DNA from: Monarcha castaneiventris obscurior
Lineage: Eukaryota; Chordata; Aves; Passeriformes; Monarchidae
Assembly: GCA_026261815.1 (NCBI GenBank)
Contig: JAMPIT010000539.1
Location: 4,108,501 to 4,172,500, forward strand
Length of the DNA stretch: 64,000 nucleotides
Direction: 5' to 3'
Shown here: one piece after another, positions 60,678 through 64,000 of the stretch
Position numbering within the stretch: the first letter of the stretch is position 1
Layout of the letters: every line of letters starts with the position of its first letter
Notes under the pieces: model-generated
The model's input: only the letters and a program-made list of their open reading frames with translations
Told to the model about the DNA's origin: nothing
Database searches by the model: none
Translations under genes and position numbers: made by a program

Positions 60678-63600
60678 GTGAGTAGGAGGGAGGGAGGGGA
60701 CCTGCATAGCTCAGTCTGAGAGACACAGGGAAGACTCAACAGCAGGGGGTGGAAGCTGCCTGCCCGGGACTGGAGGAGACGCTAGGGAACAATCCTGCAC
60801 TGGCCCTTGGGGGGGAAAGGACGGAGTGGGACCTAATGGGCTTCTCCATCTCTAACATCTATGGTTCTATGACACACAGGGCCCAGACGGGAGGAGCCGG
60901 TGCCAGCGTGCTGCCTGTAGCTCACACTCTTAGCGAGGATACTCAGGGATTTAACATCCTCAAGTTGCCAGCGGAGAGCTCGATTTACAGGGTTAGGGGA
61001 CAGCGTGGTTTGGCATGACAATCCACCTGCAGCCCCACACCACCTCCGAGCTGTGACCTTCTCAGATCTCATAAACTAATCTGGATTGGGCCAGGTCAGT
61101 GCTTGGATGGGAAACATTCAAGGACAAAGAAGGGTGCTGCAGGAAGTGGTGCTGGTGATGCTGTAGGTGGGCTCTCCTTCAGCCAGAGCTGAACCTAGAA
61201 CGGTCTTGAGGGAGCACTGAGCTGCTGGAGGCACTGTGTCTTGCGATGTTAGATTGGAGTCCTACCACTTACCCAAAGTTCACTGCAGCTTTGGGGAGTT
61301 GCCAACCCTGTGTCTCAGATAACCCCAGTCTGCATCCATGGAGTTCCAGCTGGAGAGGAGATTTTCGCTGCCTGTTGCCCCATTTCCTATCATTAACTTG
61401 AGCCAATTCCTTATGGAAGATTGCAAAGTGCTTTGGGATCCCTCAGGATGGAAGGTGCTCATAGTGACAGTGACAAGACACCGCTTGGCCCTCGGACATC
61501 TGCAGTCTCATTCTGCTTGGTCTTTCGTAGGCCATGATCTCCTGGGTGACCTGGGGGATGTAGTTACAGTGCCTGCAGCTTATGGTGGGACTTGCTTCAG
61601 CGCATCAAGCTTCAACACGTACCTGCATCGCGGGTTCAGGGCTTTGCTGCCTTCCCCGGGATTTTATGAGGTGGAAAACCCTGGCTAGGGTGTGCCAAGG
61701 AGGGGAAACCAGGACAAGGACCTTCACGTGAGAGACCTCATCCTCCATCTCCAGACTCTTGAGGTTCCTCCCCTGACTGTAGCACGCTGATCATAGGACA
61801 GGGGAAGCTCCGGATGTCGTTGCTGCTTAGGCAGCAAAGCAGAGCTGCTCTGCCAGAAGCAGCAGGTTCCCCCAAACTGCCTTCCAAGAGCCACACTCCA
61901 TAACAGGCTGTGTGAGGTGCAGCTCAAGTGGCAGCACACTGGAATGACCTGGATAAGGAACTTCTGGGTTTTGCTGGCACCGGGGTGCCCGTGGGAATTC
62001 TGCTCAATGGTTCACAGTGTTCTGCTGCCCAAGGAGGAAGACGTGTGTGACGTGCTGGTTCCTGTAGCTCACCAAGTGATTCCACAGCCCTAGTCATGCT
62101 GTTCCATTTGTCCTCTGCTTGTCAAGGCATGTCACTTGCGAGAGACCAGTAACACTGCTTTTGGGACACCAGCACAGTGGGCAAGCTCTGCCTGCAGGGG
62201 GAAGCATGTTTCACACTGTTCAGCCATTGTCACCTTGGAGCCATGGACCACAAGACTGAGAAGTACCTTCTCCATCACCACCAACCACAAGTCTCAGGCC
62301 TCCTCTGCCGCATCTCTGGAAGTCCCCCAGAACTGTGCTGCTTGGTATGTGGGGCATCACCCTTGGTGCCATAGCTGCATCTCTCTGCAACCAGTAAGGA
62401 CTAAAGGGAGCCAAGGAAAAGCCCTTTGTCAGTCATCAGTGCTCATCTGTACCTGAGTTCCAGGCTGCCACAGCAGTTGCTGTGCTTGGTGGATGCTGCT
62501 GGTGGCACTGGGCCCTCTGTATGCTCTGGCACACCAGTTCCCTGCCAGATGTGGGATAGCTGTGGCCATCCTTGCCCCAGGACTGTGGCATACTGCTGAG
62601 TTTGCAAAGCAAGGATGCTGGAGCCAGGACCCACTTACACAGAGAGCTTTCCAGCCCACTGTGCTGTGCAGGGGATTTTGGGAGGAGCAGCTTCTGTCTG
62701 GTCTCCTGTGGACCTGGCAGCTGTGTTGGCAGCTCGCAAGGGACTACCTGGATTTCAGGCCCATCTTGGACAGAACTGCTTATTCTTGGTTATTCTCTTG
62801 CAGTCAGTGATTGCCTAAAACCATTAATTCCTGTGATCCAGTGGCTGCTACCAGTCATGATCCTGACAGTTCTTGTAGCTGATCATATAAGCAGACATTC
62901 CTTTGCTGGGAACAGTTCATGTAGTGTGGGATTGAGGAGCTTCTGCTTCAAAACTGCCCAAAGACTTCCAAGAGGAGCTGGCTCTGCACTGGGCTGTCCA
63001 GCTGGACAGGGTAAAAGTCACAGCTGTGGCAGGCAGTGCCTTGACAGCTCCTTGTTGGTGTTGGAATGAGAGTAAAGAGCAAGGTGCAGCTTTTCTGGAA
63101 GCTTGGACACATAGCATATGGCAGGAGAATCTTGTTTCCTTTAGTCCTAAATCATTGGCCAGTGGGGCAATCATGTTTGCTTTAGATTCTGCTGCAGCAG
63201 AAATTCTGCTCGTATGCCATAGCTTGTCTTTTCTCATTCAAGCCATGGGTGCTTCCTACATGGACCTGCTGCCCATCCACTTTGGGCTGTCAGGGTGAGT
63301 TCTTGGCCCCTGGGACTGCTGCAGATCCTATGGCTGAATGCTCAGCTGCAGACTAGGGATCTTCCTCTGACTGGAATTTATCTGTTGCCTCCTGTGGTGA
63401 TTAGCAAGTGGAGCCTGATGGGCCTCAAACTGTGCAAGAATTATCCTGCATTTCCTCGAGTCAGAGGAAGTCTTCACAGTGTGAATGTCCCTGTGTTGGA
63501 CCTTTAGGCATCTGGGTCTTTCCTGAAGGAGCTGTCTGTGTGTAGAAGTTGTGAATGGACCCGCCACTGCCTTTGGGTGCTGGGACCTGCTGCTGTCCTT

Positions 63601-64000
63601 GCAGGGGTCTCCTTTGTGCATGGCCCACGGGTAGAAGGCAATTCTTTTTGCCAACCACGTGGGTAGCCAGGGCTCTCTGGATGGAGACTGATATGAAAGT
63701 GCTCTGTTAGCTCACCAGCCTTTGAGATGGGTGCAGGTTTTCTGCAGAGCGCATGAGCTGTAATTATCATCCAAGGCAGGGTGATACTGTCACCACGTGC
63801 AACCAGTGTCTGCCACATGCGCCTCTTCTTACCTGCAGGTGATCCTCTCTTTCCTTAGGGGAATGGACTGCATCCCTAGGGCTGGGGCAAAGCTGTCTCT
63901 CTGCTTTCTGGGATATCTCATAATGCTACTACTAGCTCTGTCACCTTCTTCCTAGGGATCTCGAAGCACTTTGCCAAGATACTTGTTGCAGGGATATGGA
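60678..64000 (+). other. ZMYM3 intron running off the window
   Basis: More than 3.3 kb after the donor AACA then GTGAGT at 60677/60678. I searched by eye for the next ZMYM3 segment (the Pro-rich linker and following) and found no matching exon. Apart from the 5S-headed SINE no repeat or gene is recognisable. Confidence 0.65.
61026..61465 (+). mobile_element. Ancient 5S-rRNA-derived SINE (SINE3/DeuSINE type, AmnSINE1-like), near full length
   Basis: 61026-61145 aligns along its whole length with 5S rRNA: ccacaccacct, gatctcataaacta at the A-box position (about 61066-61083), gggccaggtcagtgcttgg plus atgggaaac at the intermediate-element/C-box position (about 61088-61116), and gggtgctgcagg at the end. 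It continues into a body (gaagtggtgctgg, gtaggtgggctctcc, ctggaggcactgtgtctt) and ends with a LINE-like tail, agtgctttgggatccctc plus aggatggaaggtgct (about 61427-61460). This is the architecture of 5S-headed vertebrate SINEs. Well diverged, hence old. Lies in the ZMYM3 intron downstream of the exon ending at 60677, in gene orientation. Confidence 0.8.

Noticed and set aside
61026..61145. Functional 5S rRNA gene
   Set aside because: Too many differences from 5S in the helix and control regions, no terminal T-run after the 5S part, and it continues directly into a SINE body.
1..64000. tRNA genes, CRISPR arrays, bacterial operons, viral genes
   Set aside because: No cloverleaf with A/B boxes, no regularly spaced direct repeats, and no prokaryotic gene layout was seen; exon-intron structure shows a vertebrate genome. 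No retroviral LTR pair or coding region could be supported.

Overview
This window is vertebrate nuclear DNA, almost certainly from a bird. It holds spliced genes with GT-AG introns, three CpG islands, short introns, and several copies of the avian/reptilian LINE CR1. Four protein genes can be reconstructed: a RHOG-like Rho GTPase (minus), ITGB1BP2/melusin (minus), NONO (minus) and the first two thirds of ZMYM3 (plus). From general knowledge, ZMYM3-NONO-ITGB1BP2(-TAF1) is the order on human Xq13.1; in birds this block is autosomal (chicken chr4, songbird 4A). The bird assignment rests on the CR1 copies and compact GC-rich architecture, and the passerine possibility is only a guess.

Layout. 1-930 is left flank and probable 3' end region of the RHOG-like gene. 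1733-2329 is its single coding exon, 2330-10764 its 5'-UTR intron, and 10150-11090 the CpG island with its first exon. 12144-17871 is ITGB1BP2 (11 coding exons, 371 codons, poly(A) signal at 11999-12004). 18000-24037 is an intergenic stretch with no gene that I can support. 24915-37732 is NONO (10 coding exons, 460 codons) with a 3' UTR reaching about 24030 and a noncoding first exon ending at 37918. 37480-40330 is a large CpG island serving NONO (leftwards) and ZMYM3 (rightwards). 40019-49433 is the first intron of ZMYM3. 49448-60677 carries twelve coding exons (842 codons) covering the N-terminal region and the MYM zinc-finger array. 60678-64000 is intron; the rest of ZMYM3 lies beyond the right edge.

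Functionally the genes are not a pathway. NONO (paraspeckle/DBHS RNA-binding protein) and ZMYM3 (chromatin-associated MYM finger protein of KDM1A/HDAC complexes) are ubiquitous nuclear genes sharing a head-to-head CpG island. ITGB1BP2 is a muscle-restricted HSP90-type co-chaperone. The RHOG-like gene is a membrane-targeted small GTPase.

No previously undescribed system stands out. The most interesting non-genic signals are: a nearly full-length ancient 5S-rRNA-headed SINE in a ZMYM3 intron (61026-61465); a perfect 12-bp-arm palindrome with two NKX2-5-like cores at the branch-site region of a short ITGB1BP2 intron (16842-16868); degenerate minisatellites in two ZMYM3 introns; strong G-quadruplex runs; and unassigned splice signals in the NONO-ZMYM3 island and at the left edge.
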